DNA of 6,145 nt from Devosia sp. GTDB taxonomy: Bacteria; Pseudomonadota; Alphaproteobacteria; Rhizobiales; Devosiaceae. The notes below the pieces were generated by a model, which was not told the DNA's origin, made no database searches, and saw only the letters and a program-made list of their open reading frames with translations. Each line of letters starts with the position of its first letter. The stretch's first letter is position 1. The stretch lies in NCBI GenBank assembly GCA_016793415.1, contig JAEUMC010000643.1, positions 1 to 6,145 of the forward strand, in the 5' to 3' direction. This document shows positions 5,878-6,145 of the stretch, one piece after another. A program made the translations under genes and the position numbers.

Positions 5878-6145
5878 TCAGGGCGCAGCGGCGCGCCCGC
5901 CGGTCACCGCCAGGGTGGTGCCGGTGACATAGGCCGCATCGTCCGACAGCAGCCACAGGATCGCGTTGGCCACCTCCTCGGCGGTACCGACGCGCGCCAG
6001 CGGCACGCTGGGCGCCAGCTGATGCGCTCGGTCGGGCACGCCGCCGGTGGCGTGGAACTCGGTGTCGATCACGCCCGGGCGAACGCCGTTGACGCGGATA
6101 CCCTCCGCCGCCACTTCGAGCGCGAGGCCCACGGTAAAGGTGTCG
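5878..6145 (-). CDS. SDR-family oxidoreductase, C-terminal fragment
   Basis: The last 89 complete codons of a short-chain dehydrogenase/reductase; the gene enters from the right edge. The translation begins DTFTVGLALEVAAEGIRVNG, the helix that follows the YxxxK active site (outside the window) and leads to strand 6. VRPGVIDTEFH is the cofactor-side PG motif. PLARVGTAEEVANAILWLLSD and YVTGTTLAVTGGR are the standard C-terminal SDR segments. It is therefore a classical NAD(P)-dependent SDR; the substrate cannot be read from the sequence. An in-frame GTG at 6132 is not the true start, because the reading frame and family similarity continue to the window edge. An SDR gene near lpdA is a known arrangement in rhizobial suc clusters. 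Confidence 0.92.
   Translation of the reverse strand, partial: DTFTVGLALEVAAEGIRVNGVRPGVIDTEFHATGGVPDRAHQLAPSVPLARVGTAEEVANAILWLLSDDAAYVTGTTLAVTGGRAAAP

Noticed and set aside
5447..5932. 161-codon open frame on the plus strand opposite the exported protein
   Set aside because: The minus-strand frame has a signal peptide and a strong ribosome binding site; the plus frame has neither.
5878..6132. Complete 84-codon SDR gene starting at GTG 6132
   Set aside because: The frame continues to the window edge with SDR-like residues (DTFT before the GTG codon), and an 84-residue SDR would lack the cofactor and catalytic regions.

Overview
The window is GC-rich, tightly packed chromosomal DNA of an alphaproteobacterium, probably of the order Hyphomicrobiales. 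Three things point there: an ActS/ActR (RegB/RegA, PrrB/PrrA) redox two-component pair, a DUF2852 protein of a type I know from alphaproteobacteria, and a C/G-rich palindromic intergenic repeat of a kind common in that order. Devosiaceae is possible, but that is a guess. I see no mobile element, rRNA, tRNA or CRISPR array.

Left part (1-2085, minus strand). In transcription order: actS (sensor kinase, 2085-784), actR (response regulator, 697-146), then the first 34 codons of a beta-CASP/metallo-beta-lactamase hydrolase that runs off the left edge (103-1). ActS should sense aerobic respiratory redox state through its quinone-site motif and a conserved cysteine, and pass phosphate to ActR, a Fis-type DNA-binding regulator.

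Middle (2086-3751). A short divergent control region separates actS from a plus-strand DUF2852 membrane/coiled-coil protein (2231-2680). That gene is followed by a structured 3' region ending in a clear intrinsic terminator (2769-2794). Next is a SprT/YgjP-type zinc metalloprotease (DUF45, 2823-3578). It converges on lpdA across a large inverted repeat made of two 44-base arms (3608-3719).

Right part (3752-6145, minus strand). In transcription order: the C-terminal end of an SDR oxidoreductase (right edge to 5878), a small exported four-cysteine protein of unknown function (5821-5318), and lpdA, dihydrolipoyl dehydrogenase (5158-3752). An SDR gene close to lpdA resembles the tail of the rhizobial mdh-sucCDAB-...-lpdA tricarboxylic acid cycle cluster. 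This lpdA is therefore probably the E3 subunit of 2-oxoglutarate dehydrogenase, with sucAB expected beyond the right edge. lpdA has a 159-base upstream gap with several dyads, so it probably has its own promoter.

Nothing here looks like a wholly new system. The points most worth checking are the large palindromic repeat, the structured 3' end of the DUF2852 gene, the dyads ahead of lpdA (one fits the loose RegA/PrrA half-site pattern), and the uncharacterised exported protein between the SDR gene and lpdA.
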